A stretch of 64,000 nucleotides of DNA from Devosia aurantiaca. GTDB taxonomy: Bacteria > Pseudomonadota > Alphaproteobacteria > Rhizobiales > Devosiaceae. The notes under the pieces were generated by a model, which saw nothing but the letters and a program-made list of their open reading frames with translations, ran no database searches and had not been told where the DNA came from. The position numbers were made by a program, and so were the translations under genes. Shown piece after piece: positions 1-9,584 of the stretch; the stretch's first letter is position 1, and each line of letters opens with the position of its first letter. Where the stretch lies: the NCBI RefSeq assembly GCF_011058215.1, contig NZ_JAALFG010000002.1:62001-126000 (forward strand), written 5' to 3'.

Positions 1-1010
1 CCAAGCGTCAGGAACCATCCATCGCCCACGAACTTGCCGGTGATGGCAACCATCGTGTCTGCTGCACCGTCAGGAAGGAAGCTCCAGAAGCGGGCGAGGA
101 TCTGGTCGTTGAGCGCCGAAAGGATGTTCTCGAAATACTTGATCAGCCAGGCACCGATGACCGGCCCGATCAGCGTACCCACACCACCGAGAATGGTCAT
201 CAGCACGACCTCACCCGAGGCGGTCCATTGCATGCGCTCGGCGCCGGCAAGCGGATCGGTGACGGCAAGGAGCGCACCGGCCAGACCCGCATACATGCCG
301 GAAATGACAAAGGCGGAGAGCGCGTAGGGCCGCGTGTTGAAGCCCGTGAACTGCATGCGCGTCTGGTTCGACTTGATGGCCTTGAGCATCATGCCGAAGG
401 GCGAACCGGCAATGCGCTGCGCAAGGAAAAAGGCGAGGATCAGGAAGCCGGCGCAGAAGTAGAAGCCGGCATAGCCCGAGAGCGGCTGGCCCAGAAGATT
501 GGGTACCGGCTGGCCGGCAACGCTCTGGCCGAGAACGGCGTCGAGGCTGCGCGGATCGTTGAGGGTCAGCTGCAGCCCGGTCTCGCCATTGGTGATCGGC
601 GTCAAAACCGAATAGGCCAGATTGTAGCTCATCTGCGCGAAAGCGAGCGTCAGGATCGAGAAATAGATGCCGGAGCGGCGGAGGCAGAGATAGCCGATGA
701 CGAGAGCAAAGAGCCCGGAAATGATCACGGCGAAAAGGATCGCCGGAATGGCATCGAGCGTCAGCAGCTTGAACGACCAAACGGCGGCATAGGACCCGAC
801 GCCGAAGAAGGCTGCGTGGCCGAAGCTCAGATAGCCGGTGAGGCCAAAGAGGATGTTGAAGCCGACGGCAAAGATGCCGAAGATCATGAAACGCTGCAGC
901 AGGTCCGGGTAGCCGGCGCCAAAGGGCGCCAGCCAGATCGGCATGGTGAGGACGACCAGGGTAAAACCGGCAAACAGCAGCAGGTCGTTACGGGACATCA
1001 AATTGGTCAT
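1..1010 (-). CDS. LivM-type ABC transporter permease (partial, C-terminus cut by window edge)
   Basis: Second inner-membrane permease of a branched-chain amino acid type (HAAT) ABC importer. The start codon is at 1008-1010, one base after the stop of the LivH-type gene, so the two are translationally coupled. About 336 codons are visible before the left edge. The protein is almost wholly hydrophobic, with many membrane spans, and carries the family signature [16 protein letters not shown] at residues 57-72. A conserved segment [14 protein letters not shown] sits near residue 275. The ATPase genes of the system should lie to the left of the window. Substrate cannot be read from sequence: this family carries branched-chain amino acids, urea, amides and others. 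Confidence 0.88.
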   Translation of the reverse strand, partial: MTNLMSRNDLLLFAGFTLVVLTMPIWLAPFGAGYPDLLQRFMIFGIFAVGFNILFGLTGYLSFGHAAFFGVGSYAAVWSFKLLTLDAIPAILFAVIISGLFALVIGYLCLRRSGIYFSILTLAFAQMSYNLAYSVLTPITNGETGLQLTLNDPRSLDAVLGQSVAGQPVPNLLGQPLSGYAGFYFCAGFLILAFFLAQRIAGSPFGMMLKAIKSNQTRMQFTGFNTRPYALSAFVISGMYAGLAGALLAVTDPLAGAERMQWTASGEVVLMTILGGVGTLIGPVIGAWLIKYFENILSALNDQILARFWSFLPDGAADTMVAITGKFVGDGWFLTL

Positions 1011-1011
1011 C

Positions 1012-2043
1012 TTAGGCCTCCATGACCCCACGGCGACCGAAGAGGCCTCGCGGACGAACGAGAAGAATGATGACGGCGACCAGGTAGATGATGATCTGGT
1101 CGATGCCCGGGACGATGGCCTTGACCTGGTTCATCGAGGCGAAGGACTGGAGGATGCCAAGGAGGAAACCTGCCGCCACGGCGCCCGGCAGCGAGCCCAT
1201 GCCGCCCACCACGACCACGACGAAGCTGAGGACCAGGAAGTCCATGCCGAGGTGGTAATTGGGCGGCAGCAGCGGCGTATACATGACGCCTGCCATGCCG
1301 GCGACGACCGCCGCGAGCCCAAACATGATGGTGAAGCGGCGATCGATATTGATGCCGAGGAGACCAACCGTTTCCCGGTCCGCCATGCCGGCGCGTACCA
1401 CCATGCCGAACGTCGTGAATTGCAGGAAGGCGAAGACGCCGCCGATGACGACCGCAGCGAAGACGAAATAGATCAGGCGCCAGATCGGGTAGGTGATTAT
1501 GTTTGCCTGCATGCCGAGGAAAGCGCCGATATCGGCTGCGCCCCGCAGGTCGGTCGGCATGGGCTGAGGAATGGGATTGGGTCCGAAGACGGACTTGATG
1601 ACTTCCTGCGCCACGATGGCGAGGCCGAAGGTCACGAGGATCTGCTCGGCATGCGGGCGCTTGTAGAAGTGCTTGATGATGCCGCGCTCAAGCGCGATGC
1701 CCACCAAGAGCATGATCGGGATGGTGATCAGGATCGAGAGCGGGACGGAATAATTGACGAGGACCGCACCAAAATCGCCGAGCCAGGCTTGCACCAGCGG
1801 CTCCCGGATTTCGAGCGGCGATCCCCACGGCGAAAGCTGTTCGGGATCGATGGTCACCGTTTCCATGGTGAGCAGCATGCGCACCGTGACCGCACAAAAG
1901 GCGCCAAGCATGAAGAGCGCGCCATGGGCAAAGTTGACGACGCCCAGCGTGCCGAAGACCAAGGTCAGTCCAAGAGCGATCAGGGCATAGGCGGCGCCTT
2001 TGTCGAGCCCGTTCAGAAATTGAAGAAAGATAACGTCGAACAT
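1012..2043 (-). CDS. LivH-type ABC transporter permease
   Basis: First permease of the same HAAT importer, 343 residues. The frame is open further upstream to 2136, but that extension runs through an intergenic repeat, so I take the ATG at 2043, where the typical hydrophobic N-terminus ([20 protein letters not shown]) begins. The LivH motif [15 protein letters not shown] lies at residues 34-48. A glycine-rich [17 protein letters not shown] segment follows near residue 290. The gene lies between the binding-protein gene and the LivM-type gene, all on the minus strand. The 148-base gap from the binding-protein gene contains a palindromic repeat, which may attenuate expression of the permeases relative to the binding protein. 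Confidence 0.88.
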   Translation of the reverse strand: MFDVIFLQFLNGLDKGAAYALIALGLTLVFGTLGVVNFAHGALFMLGAFCAVTVRMLLTMETVTIDPEQLSPWGSPLEIREPLVQAWLGDFGAVLVNYSVPLSILITIPIMLLVGIALERGIIKHFYKRPHAEQILVTFGLAIVAQEVIKSVFGPNPIPQPMPTDLRGAADIGAFLGMQANIITYPIWRLIYFVFAAVVIGGVFAFLQFTTFGMVVRAGMADRETVGLLGINIDRRFTIMFGLAAVVAGMAGVMYTPLLPPNYHLGMDFLVLSFVVVVVGGMGSLPGAVAAGFLLGILQSFASMNQVKAIVPGIDQIIIYLVAVIILLVRPRGLFGRRGVMEA

Positions 2044-2070
2044 AGGGGCTCCAGGGAATCGAGCATCCAG

Positions 2071-2164
2071 TAGCCTCATGGTGAGCCTGTCGAACCACGA
2101 GGCGTGGTACGGCAGGCTCTGGAGGCACGACCCCACCCTTTGACGGGCTCAGGATGAGGTCTAT
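2071..2164. repeat. Intergenic imperfect palindromic repeat, copy 1
   Basis: The left arm (from TAGCCTCATGGTGAGCC, 2071) and right arm (GGCTCAGGATGAGGTCTA, ending near 2164) are near-complementary and would fold into a long stem with an internal loop. The same arms occur at 51594-51687. Similar GAGCCTGTCGAA / TTCGACAAGCTCAGGATGAGG elements are widespread between genes in alphaproteobacteria. Here it lies between the binding-protein and LivH-type genes. Confidence 0.7.
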
Positions 2165-2191
2165 TGATAGGGCTGGTTCAAAGAACCGGCG

Positions 2192-3550
2192 TTATGCGCA
2201 CATCGGCACGGGTTCTGCCGGGCCTAGGTCGCCGCCGAAAATGGCCGGATCGTAGGTGACCGTATCGCGGTCGATTTCCTGGACCACGTTGAGGACGTCG
2301 AACTCGCTGGTCGGACTCTCGTTACCCTGCACCACAAGCACCTTCTTGATGCACTGGTGATCTTCGGCGCGGTAAATGGTTGGGCCATTGCCCATGCCGT
2401 CGAACTCATGGCCTTCCAGCGCCTTGATGACTTCGGGCGGGTAGAAGGTGCCGGCGCGTTCCACGGCATCGGCATAAAGCAGCGCCTGGACATAGGCGGT
2501 GTGCGCAGCCTGCGACGGCGGAGAACCGTAGGCGGCGCCGAAGGACTTGGTAAAAGCCTGGGAGCCGGCGTCTTGCAGGTTCCAGTGCCAGTTCGAGGTG
2601 CCAAAGATGCCCTTGACGCTTTCGCCGGCGCCCTTTGCCATGAGCTCCGAAATGAGCGGGGTGACGATCTGGAAGTCTTTGCCGTTGGCCTGGCGGTCGC
2701 GCATGCCGAACTGCACGGCCTGGGTCAGCGAGTTGACCATATCGAGGCCGTAATGGTTGAGGATCAGCACGTCGGCGCCGGAGTTGAGGATCGGCGTCAG
2801 GTACTGCGAATAGTCGGTCGCGCCCAGGGGCGTGCGAACCGCTGCGGCAGTCTGCCAGCCGAGCGCTTCGGTGGCATTCTTCATCGATTCTTCCTGGGTC
2901 CAGCCCCAAGTATAGTCGGCGGTCAGGTGATAGGCGACGCGGTCGCTGCCATATTCCTGGCCAAGAACGGGCGCGAGGCCGATGCCGGACTGGTAGGCGT
3001 TGAAGAAGTGGCGGAAGCCGTAGCGGCGCTTGTCCTTGCCGGTCGTGTCATTGGAATGGGTGAGGCCGGCCATGAAGATGACGCCCATTTCCTGGCAAAG
3101 GCCCTGCACGGCGATGGCTTCGCCGGAGGACGAGCCGCCGGTGATCATGATGGCGCCATCGCGCTCGATCATGCGAGTGGCGCCGGCGCGGGCGACGTCT
3201 GACTTGGTCTGGCTATCGGAAGAAACGAAGGCGACCTTCTTGCCTAAGATGCCATTGCCCTTGAGCGCTGACGGCTGCAGCACGTTGAGGAGGCCACCGT
3301 CGCCTTCGCCATTGAGGTGGGCGATCGCGAGCTCGTAGGCCTTTTGTTCGTCGGCGCCTTCCTCGGCGTAAGTGCCTGTCAGTGGGAGATTAAGTCCGAA
3401 GGTGACGGTGTCGCCGGTGGGGTTGTTGCAGAACTCCTGCGCCCAGGCACCCTTGGTGAAAATCATGGGCGCGATGCCCGAGCCGATAATGCCGGCCATG
3501 CCGGTTTGCAGAACCCTGCGGCGGGTCGGGCCGCGCGTGGAAAGTGTCAT
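2192..3550 (-). CDS. Tat-exported ABC transporter substrate-binding protein (Peripla_BP_6 type)
   Basis: Periplasmic ligand-binding component of the adjacent importer, 452 residues. The N-terminus has a Tat-type signal with twin arginines at residues 10-12, then a hydrophobic stretch ending in GAWAQE, with cleavage likely after residue 37. The mature protein begins with a typical type I fold segment (VTFGLNLPLTGTYAEEG). A region with SGGSSSGEAIAVQGLCQ suits ligand contact loops. The sequence is not a clear UrtA (urea) or LivJ/K match, so I leave the substrate open. It is the promoter-proximal gene of the minus-strand operon and is divergent from the XRE regulator at 3730, which might control it; that is inference from position only. 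Confidence 0.88.
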   Translation of the reverse strand: MTLSTRGPTRRRVLQTGMAGIIGSGIAPMIFTKGAWAQEFCNNPTGDTVTFGLNLPLTGTYAEEGADEQKAYELAIAHLNGEGDGGLLNVLQPSALKGNGILGKKVAFVSSDSQTKSDVARAGATRMIERDGAIMITGGSSSGEAIAVQGLCQEMGVIFMAGLTHSNDTTGKDKRRYGFRHFFNAYQSGIGLAPVLGQEYGSDRVAYHLTADYTWGWTQEESMKNATEALGWQTAAAVRTPLGATDYSQYLTPILNSGADVLILNHYGLDMVNSLTQAVQFGMRDRQANGKDFQIVTPLISELMAKGAGESVKGIFGTSNWHWNLQDAGSQAFTKSFGAAYGSPPSQAAHTAYVQALLYADAVERAGTFYPPEVIKALEGHEFDGMGNGPTIYRAEDHQCIKKVLVVQGNESPTSEFDVLNVVQEIDRDTVTYDPAIFGGDLGPAEPVPMCA

Positions 3551-3729
3551 CGATTTCCTCCTTTGGCGCGGGGCTGCTGATGCTTTGCCAGTGGCTCACC
3601 GCGCGTCCAGTATTCGATGCATTTGAAAAGGCGGGCAATAGACCATTGTTAAACAACGAAAATTCTGTAAATTCTTGATCTCGGATTGATGTGGAGGCGT
3701 CAATTCATTGACATGGGAGAGGGTGAAGC
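3551..3729. promoter_or_regulatory. Divergent intergenic region between ABC importer and XRE regulator
   Basis: This 179-base gap separates two divergent genes and becomes AT-rich near 3620-3690. It contains a perfect 11-base palindrome TTGTTAAACAA at 3646-3656, followed by AATTCTGTAAATTCTT. RamB/ScfR-type regulators bind AT-rich repeated half-sites, so this is the natural place for an operator of the regulator at 3730. No promoter boxes are assigned with confidence. Confidence 0.4.
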
Positions 3730-5352
3730 ATGCGTGCGCCGATTGGCTTTCGCATCAGCAACAGGCGGAAATCGCTCAGGATTTCGCAGGCGGAACTGGC
3801 CCGGCTGGTTGGCATTTCGCCATCCTATTTGAACCTTATCGAGAACAATAAGCGTGATATTGGCGGTGCTTTGCTGCAGCGGGTGGCGCAGCATCTGGGC
3901 ATCGAGGTCAACAGCCTGGACGGCTCGGATGAACAAAAGCTGCTGCAAGATCTCGAAGAGGCCTATGCCGATCCGATGATCGAGTCGCTGCCGTTCCAGC
4001 ACGAAGAGCGGCGGCAGGTGGTAGCGCAATATCCGGCAAGTGCCATGGCCATCGCGCGCATGCACCGGGCCTATGTCGATGCCCGCAGTAGCGCCGATGC
4101 TTATGCCCATCGGCTGAGGTCCGATCCACTGCTGAACCAGATGCTGCATCAAATCCTCTCGGGCATCACCGCCGTGCGGTCGAGCGCGGAAATCCTCGAG
4201 GATGTGTCCGATCTTGGGGAAGACGAGCGGCAAAAATTCTTGAGGGCGATCGGCCGGGAGGCGCGCGTGCTGAGCGACGTGGCGCGCAGTCTGATCGGTC
4301 AGTTCGAGGTTACCAGTCAGGCGGCAAAGACCGTGTCGACCCTGCGCGAGATCGACGATCTCATCATCGAGCGGCAAAACTACTTTCCGCAGTTGGAGGC
4401 CGCTGCCGACGATCTCCGGCATAGCGTCGAAGCACATGGGAGTTTCGGACCAGCTGTGCTGGTGGAGGTGCTGGGGCGGCAGTTCGGCATCGTGACCCAG
4501 GTCGGGGGACGCCCGACCGTTCCGGATTTTCCGGGCCAGTATCGCTTCGATGCCGAGAGCCGCACTATGTGGTTTCAGGGCACGACGACGCTGGCCACTC
4601 GGCAGTTCCAGTTGGCACGATTGCTCGGCGAACTGTCTGCCGCCGATGGGATGCGCGATGTGCTCGACAGCGCAGTGCTGAGCAACCCGGCGTCGCGACG
4701 CCTCGCAGCGCGAGCCTTGGCGTCTTACCTCGCGGGCGCCATGGTTTTTCCCTACGCGTCATTTTTGTCTGCGGCTGAAGCTGTTGCCTATGACATCGAC
4801 CAGTTGCGAGAAAGATTTGGCGGCAGCTTCGAACAGGTGGCGCAGAGGCTCGTGTCACTGCGGCGCCCGGGGGCAGAGGGCATCCCGTTTGGCTTCCTGC
4901 GCTCCGATCCTGCCGGTCGCCTCACCAAGCATTTCCCGCTGCCTGGACTGTTGCTGCCGAATTCCGGCCACGCCTGTCCGCTTTGGGCGATTTATGCTGC
5001 CTTCCGCCAACCCGACTCCATCATACGTCAGGTGGTGCAGTTCTCCGACGGCTCGCGCTATCTGTTCCTTGCGCGGTCGCTGCAGCACCGGCCGGGTTCC
5101 TATCGCGCGCAGCCGAACCTTATCTCCATCATGCTGGCCTGTGACGTCCGACACGCCGATCGCACCGTCTATGGCTCCGGGCTCGATCTGATGGATCAGA
5201 GTGCCGACGTTCCGGTTGGCCCAAGTTGCCGTCTGTGTCCACGTCGCGCCTGTCCTGCACGCCAGGAGGAAATGCTGACGCCCGGCGGCGAAGCCTCGGT
5301 GACGCGCCTGCCGCTCCTTCCCAAAGAATTCGGTCTTGGCGATTTGAGCTGA
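3730..5352 (+). CDS. XRE-family short-chain acyl-type transcriptional regulator (ScfR/RamB-like) with DHp-like segment
   Basis: Cytoplasmic DNA-binding regulator of 540 residues. An XRE helix-turn-helix covers residues 6-60 (ISQAELARLVGISPSYLNLIE). The C-terminal half matches the IrrE/M78-like plus DUF2083 architecture of short-chain acyl-responsive regulators: AARALASYLAGAMVFPY, FGGSFEQVAQRL, then a Cys-rich tail with C500, C503 and C508. The HExxH zinc site of M78 peptidases is absent (the site reads QFQLARLLGEL), so no protease activity is expected. Unusually, residues 134-190 resemble a histidine-kinase dimerisation helix pair, with H140 in an H-box-like context (HQILSGITAVRSSAEIL), but no ATPase domain follows. 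A standalone receiver and a sensor kinase lie directly downstream. Family members control acetate, propionate or glyoxylate genes; the target here is unknown. Confidence 0.82.
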   Translation: MRAPIGFRISNRRKSLRISQAELARLVGISPSYLNLIENNKRDIGGALLQRVAQHLGIEVNSLDGSDEQKLLQDLEEAYADPMIESLPFQHEERRQVVAQYPASAMAIARMHRAYVDARSSADAYAHRLRSDPLLNQMLHQILSGITAVRSSAEILEDVSDLGEDERQKFLRAIGREARVLSDVARSLIGQFEVTSQAAKTVSTLREIDDLIIERQNYFPQLEAAADDLRHSVEAHGSFGPAVLVEVLGRQFGIVTQVGGRPTVPDFPGQYRFDAESRTMWFQGTTTLATRQFQLARLLGELSAADGMRDVLDSAVLSNPASRRLAARALASYLAGAMVFPYASFLSAAEAVAYDIDQLRERFGGSFEQVAQRLVSLRRPGAEGIPFGFLRSDPAGRLTKHFPLPGLLLPNSGHACPLWAIYAAFRQPDSIIRQVVQFSDGSRYLFLARSLQHRPGSYRAQPNLISIMLACDVRHADRTVYGSGLDLMDQSADVPVGPSCRLCPRRACPARQEEMLTPGGEASVTRLPLLPKEFGLGDLS

Positions 5353-5407
5353 TTGGGTTCTATTGCTTGCGCTGGCGGAGGGGAGACCGCTTGCACTGGG
5401 GGAGACA

Positions 5408-5773
5408 TTGCCGATCGACATCCTTATTGCCGAGGACGAGCCGAGCATCATGGAATCGCTCGACTTCATCTTGCGGCGCGCCGGCTGGAGCATAGAAGCG
5501 GTGACCGACGGCGCAGCCGCGCTCGAACAGGCGCGACGCCTGCAGCCACGCATGGTGGTGCTCGACGTCATGCTGCCCAAGGCAAGCGGCTTCGATGTGC
5601 TCAAGCAATTGCGCGCCGATGCGGCGACACGCGACATGCCGGTGCTGATCCTCACCGCCAAGGGCCAGCAGCAGGATCGGCGCGTGGCGGAAGACCTTGG
5701 GGCCAGCGGCTTCGTCACCAAGCCCTATTCCAATGCCGAGGTCGTCGAGGCCGTGCGGCGGCTGCTGGGCTGA
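5408..5773 (+). CDS. Single-domain response regulator (CheY-like receiver)
   Basis: A lone receiver domain of 121 residues with no output domain. The acidic pocket is E9/D10, the phosphoacceptor is D53 (VVLDVMLP), T83 is the conserved Thr (LILTAKG), and K105 lies in FVTKPYS. I chose the TTG at 5408 because it follows a GGGGGAGA ribosome-binding site. An upstream TTG at 5363 in the same frame has no such site and would add 15 non-conserved residues. The gene lies between the XRE regulator and a CbrX-like gene plus SSS-family sensor kinase, the likely phosphodonor. With no output domain, it probably acts by protein contact. Confidence 0.85.
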   Translation: MPIDILIAEDEPSIMESLDFILRRAGWSIEAVTDGAAALEQARRLQPRMVVLDVMLPKASGFDVLKQLRADAATRDMPVLILTAKGQQQDRRVAEDLGASGFVTKPYSNAEVVEAVRRLLG

Positions 5774-5774
5774 A

Positions 5775-5996
5775 ATGCATGACCGTCGCAGGCTCGTCGG
5801 CGGTATGTTCCTGCTCACGGCAGCGGGGCTGCTGCTGCTGCTGCCGCCCGTGGTCTACATCTTCAACCGCGATAGCACAGTCTTCGGCATTCCGCAGATC
5901 GTCTTCTACCTCTTCGGTGTCTGGTTGGCGCTGATCGGCGGGACGGCGGCGCTAACGGCGCGGCTTGAGCCAGATCGCGCCGAGGATGAAGGATAG
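5775..5996 (+). CDS. Small membrane protein upstream of SSS sensor kinase (CbrX-like)
   Basis: A 73-residue protein with two predicted membrane spans: residues 7-27 (LVGGMFLLTAAGLLLLLPPV) and about 38-60 (PQIVFYLFGVWLALIGGTAAL). The start follows the receiver stop by one base and its stop abuts the ATG of the kinase (TAGATG), so the three genes are tightly coupled. Pseudomonas CbrX is likewise a short membrane protein encoded just before the SSS-type kinase CbrA. This protein may be its positional and topological counterpart. That link rests on context, size and topology, not on a proven sequence match. Confidence 0.7.
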   Translation: MHDRRRLVGGMFLLTAAGLLLLLPPVVYIFNRDSTVFGIPQIVFYLFGVWLALIGGTAALTARLEPDRAEDEG

Positions 5997-8701
5997 ATGC
6001 TGTCGGCAGATTTCGTCATCGCCACAGCAATTGGCTATGTGTGCCTCCTGTTCGTGGCGGCCTATTTCGGCGACCGGCGTGCGCGCGCCAATCCCCGATC
6101 TTGGCTCAACTCGCCCGCGGTCTATACGCTATCGATATCGGTCTATTGCACCAGTTGGACCTTTTATGGCGCGGTCGGAAACGCAGCCCGCAGCGGCCTT
6201 GAATTCCTCACCATCTATCTCGGCCCAACGCTGGTCTTCGTCGGCTGGTACTTTCTGCTGCGACGGTTGGTCCGCATAAGCCACCTCCATCGCATCACCT
6301 CCGTTGCCGACCTCCTGTCCTCGCGCTTCGGCAAATCCAGCCGCCTCGGCGTGCTCGTCACCTGCATTGCGGTCGTCGGTATCGCACCCTACATCGCACT
6401 GCAGCTCAAAGCCGTCACGTCGTCGATCCAGGCCATTGCCGGCTTTTCAGAATTTGGCCAGGGAAGGCTTGCAGGTATCGACGATGTTGGCCTTGCCTTC
6501 GGCGTGGCCGCAGGCATGGCGCTCTTCACTATCCTTTTCGGCACAAGACATGTGGATGCCAAGGAACAGCATCACGGCGTCGTCGCCGCCATCGCCTTTG
6601 AAGCCGTGGTGAAGCTGGCCGCGCTCGTGGCAGTCGGCGTTTTCGTTGTCTTCATCGGCGGTGGCTTCGAAGCCATCTTCAGCCGTGCAGCGGAGCAGGG
6701 CATCGCCGTCGACACAAGCTCGAGCTTTGACAGCCGTTGGATCACCACGCTGGTGCTCTCGATCGCTGCGATCGTCTGCCTGCCACGCCAGTTCCAGGTG
6801 ACCGTGGTCGAAAACTCCGACGAGAACCATCTGCGCGTCGCCGGCTGGGCTTTTCCAGCCTACATGATGCTGATGAGCGTTTTCATCCTGCCGATCGCCA
6901 TCTACGGGCTGACCGTGATGCCGGCGGGATCGAACCCGGACATGTTCGCGCTGACCGTGCCTCTGGCCGCCGGGCAGAATGGCCTGGCGCTCTTTGCTTT
7001 TATCGGCGGTTTTTCCTCGGCGACCTCGATGATCATTCTGGAATCGATCGCGCTCTCGATCATGGTTTCAAACCACATCATCATGCCGCTGGTCCTGCGC
7101 TTCAGTGCGGCGCCGCAGGGGGCGAGGGGCAGGGGGTGAGCCGCCTGCTGCTGACCGCCCGCCGCATCTCCATCGTGCTGATCCTGTCGCTCGGTTTCTT
7201 CTACTTCTTCTTCACGCGGGACTCAGACGCTCTGGCGCCGATCGGGCTGATCTCCTTCACCGCCATTGCTCAATTTTTCCCGGCGCTGCTCGCAGCGATC
7301 TTCTGGCGCGATGCATCGCTGAAGGCTGTTTCGGCGGCGATCCTCGTCGGTTTCATCGCCTGGGCCTGGTGCTGCTTTCTGCCTTCGTTCGAATCGGTCT
7401 CTCCAGCAGTGTCGGACCTGTTGCAGGCCGGGCCATGGGGCATTTCGTGGCTACGGCCGGAGGCCATGTTTGGGCTCGGAGGCTGGGATCCGCTGGCTCA
7501 CGCCGCGTTCTGGAGCCTTTCCGCCAATGTGCTGATCCTGACGCTTGGCTCGTTGCTCACGACGCCATCGGCGCTCGAGCGCATCCAGGCCAATGCTTTT
7601 GTCGATGTGTTCCGCCGCTCGACGCCGCAGCACAATTTCGTTCGCGGCTCTGCCACGGCCAACGACCTCTATTTCATCGCCGAACGCGTGCTGGGCGAGC
7701 GACGGGCGGCTGCCTTGTTCGAAGCGGAAGCGCTGGAGACTGGTGTCGACCCGGCCGTGCTCGATCCGACGCCGCATTTTATCGGCCGACTGGAGCGCGA
7801 ACTCGCGGGCTCGATTGGCGCCGCATCGGCCCATGTCATGCTGTCCAAGGTTGTGGCGGGAAGCGACGTGTCGCTAGAAGAAATGATGCAGATGGCCGAC
7901 GAGACCCAGCAGGCCATCGAATATTCCCAGCAGCTCGAGCGGACCTCCGCCGAATTGCGCCTGACCGCACGCAAGCTCGAGGACGCCAATGCGCAGTTGC
8001 GCGAACTCGACAGCCAGAAGGACGAATTTCTGAGCCAGGTCAGCCACGAAGTGCGCACGCCGATGACGTCCATCCGGTCGTTTTCCGAAATCCTGCTCGA
8101 GCCTGATGACTTGGACCAAGGCCAGCGGCAGCGCTTTGTCTCGACTATTCACCAGGAGAGCCTGAGGCTCACCAAGCTACTCGATGAGATCCTTGATCTT
8201 AGTGCTCTCGAACGAGGCGAGCGCAATTGGCAGGCAGCGCCGTTTGACGCCGAGGCAGCCCTCGACCGCGCCATACTCGTTTGCGACGCGCTGCTTCGAC
8301 AAAAGGGAATGCGGGTCGATACAGGCAAGAGGGCGGGGGCGACAATGGTCGACGGCGATGCCGACAGGCTCTGCCAGGTCTTCATCAACCTCATTTCTAA
8401 TGCCGTTAAATACAACGATGCTGCCGATCCAGTGGTGCGGATCAGCTCTGCGCTGCGCAGCGGCAGCTATGTCGTGGATATCGCCGACAACGGTCCGGGG
8501 ATAAGCAAAAGCGAAGGCAAGCTTATCTTCGAAAAGTTCTGGCGCGGCGTTTCCGGCAGTGGCGACCAGGGCGGGGCGGGACTTGGCCTTGCGATCAGCC
8601 GCCAAATCGTTGCCCGAATGGATGGCACGCTTGAACTCGTGCCCGGCAAGCTTCCCGGGGCGTGCTTCCGGGTCAAGCTGCCGCTCGCCGGTCGCGCTTA
8701 G
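5997..8701 (+). CDS. SSS transporter-like sensor histidine kinase (CbrA-like), frame broken near 7118-7136
   Basis: Membrane sensor kinase of about 901 residues once a -1 shift is corrected. The N-terminal half (about 500 residues) is a sodium:solute symporter fold with roughly 13 membrane spans (SISVYCTSWTFYGAVGNAAR near residue 47; FIGGFSSATSMIILE near 340). A coiled-coil linker follows, then a HisKA domain with SHEVRTPMTSIRSFSEIL (His near residue 683). The HATPase domain has NLISNAVKYN, DNGPGIS and GAGLGLAISRQIV. The open frame from 5997 stops at 7139, and the remainder continues in the -1 frame. GGGGG runs at 7118-7122 and 7132-7136 mark the likely missing base. It probably phosphorylates the receiver at 5408. 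CbrA-family kinases sense or import amino acids or other carbon sources. Confidence 0.85.
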
Positions 8702-9510
8702 CCCTGGCCCTCGTCGGGAATGTTGAGCAGGTGCCCGCAGGCTTTGCAATGAACGGCATCAGGCTCGTGGCGCGAGAGGCCGCATTGCGGGCAAGGGAAC
8801 GTGATCTTGTTGGGGCGGAAGATCAGCTGCGCCAAGCGAACGAAGAGCGAAATGCCGATGATCATGATGACGATCGACACCAGTTTACCGAAGGTTCCGG
8901 GCAGGGTGATGTCGCCGAAACCGGTCGTCGTCATCGTTGTGACAGTGAAGTAGAGCGCGTCGACATAACCGTCGATGCCTTCGCGCCCTGTGAAGGCGGT
9001 GTAGACGAAGCCGGTGACGACGAAGATGAAGACCAGCAGGTTGATGACCGCCTGTATGGTATCGCGATTAGACGCAAGCCCTCTCTTTTCCAAAGGTCGC
9101 CAAACGAGGCTCGTTCGCGTTAGCGTCCAGAGGCGCAAGATGCGCAGGAAGCCAAAGTTAAAGAAAAAGGTGGGAAAGAGCAGCGTCGCCAGAATGACTA
9201 TGTCGATCAGGACCGGCATTTGACGCAACCAGCGCATGGGGTGGCTTGTTGCCAGGCCTCGAGCGACCAGATCCAACGCCAGTATGGCGGCAATGGAGTA
9301 GTCGACCCAAAGGAAGGTTTCTGTGTCCCGGATCAATGGCGAGGCGATGAAGAAAGCAATAATCGCGAGATCGACGATCAGGATCGTTGCCTGGAAGCGC
9401 AGTGCACCTGCGGATTGACCATGGTAGAGAATTCGGAGCTTCGATCGGAGATGGTCGAACCAGCTGCGGCCTTTATCGCTCTTTGCCGATGATTTAAGAG
9501 TGTCCGACAT
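8698..9510 (-). CDS. Voltage-gated-type potassium channel with C-terminal zinc ribbon
   Basis: Inner-membrane ion channel of 270 residues. Membrane spans occur from about residue 40 onwards, an arginine-bearing S4-like segment reads FLRILRLWTLTRTSLVWRP, and the pore carries the K+ selectivity filter TTTGFGD. After the last span the tail ends in a CPQCG...CKACG four-cysteine zinc-ribbon-like knuckle, which is unusual for this family. The ATG at 9510 is preferred over one three codons earlier. The gene is convergent with the sensor kinase, and the two stop codons overlap in TTAG (8698-8701). A GGGCAGGG octamer lies inside it on the opposite strand. Confidence 0.85.
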   Translation of the reverse strand: MSDTLKSSAKSDKGRSWFDHLRSKLRILYHGQSAGALRFQATILIVDLAIIAFFIASPLIRDTETFLWVDYSIAAILALDLVARGLATSHPMRWLRQMPVLIDIVILATLLFPTFFFNFGFLRILRLWTLTRTSLVWRPLEKRGLASNRDTIQAVINLLVFIFVVTGFVYTAFTGREGIDGYVDALYFTVTTMTTTGFGDITLPGTFGKLVSIVIMIIGISLFVRLAQLIFRPNKITFPCPQCGLSRHEPDAVHCKACGHLLNIPDEGQG

Positions 9511-9584
9511 GAAGTCCAATCTGCGAGTCGCAGAGAAACGAGACAGATGATGGACCGTTCCGCGCTCTCGCTGAAGGATCTTCT

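Noticed and set aside
1-3550. Assignment as a urea importer (UrtABC)
   Set aside because: Order and fold fit any HAAT system. The binding protein does not show a clear UrtA sequence, so only the family is claimed.
7118-7140. Programmed ribosomal frameshift in the SSS kinase
   Set aside because: The same -1 signature occurs in twelve other breaks, including lpd, so sequencing error is simpler. No slippery heptamer with a downstream structure was recognised.
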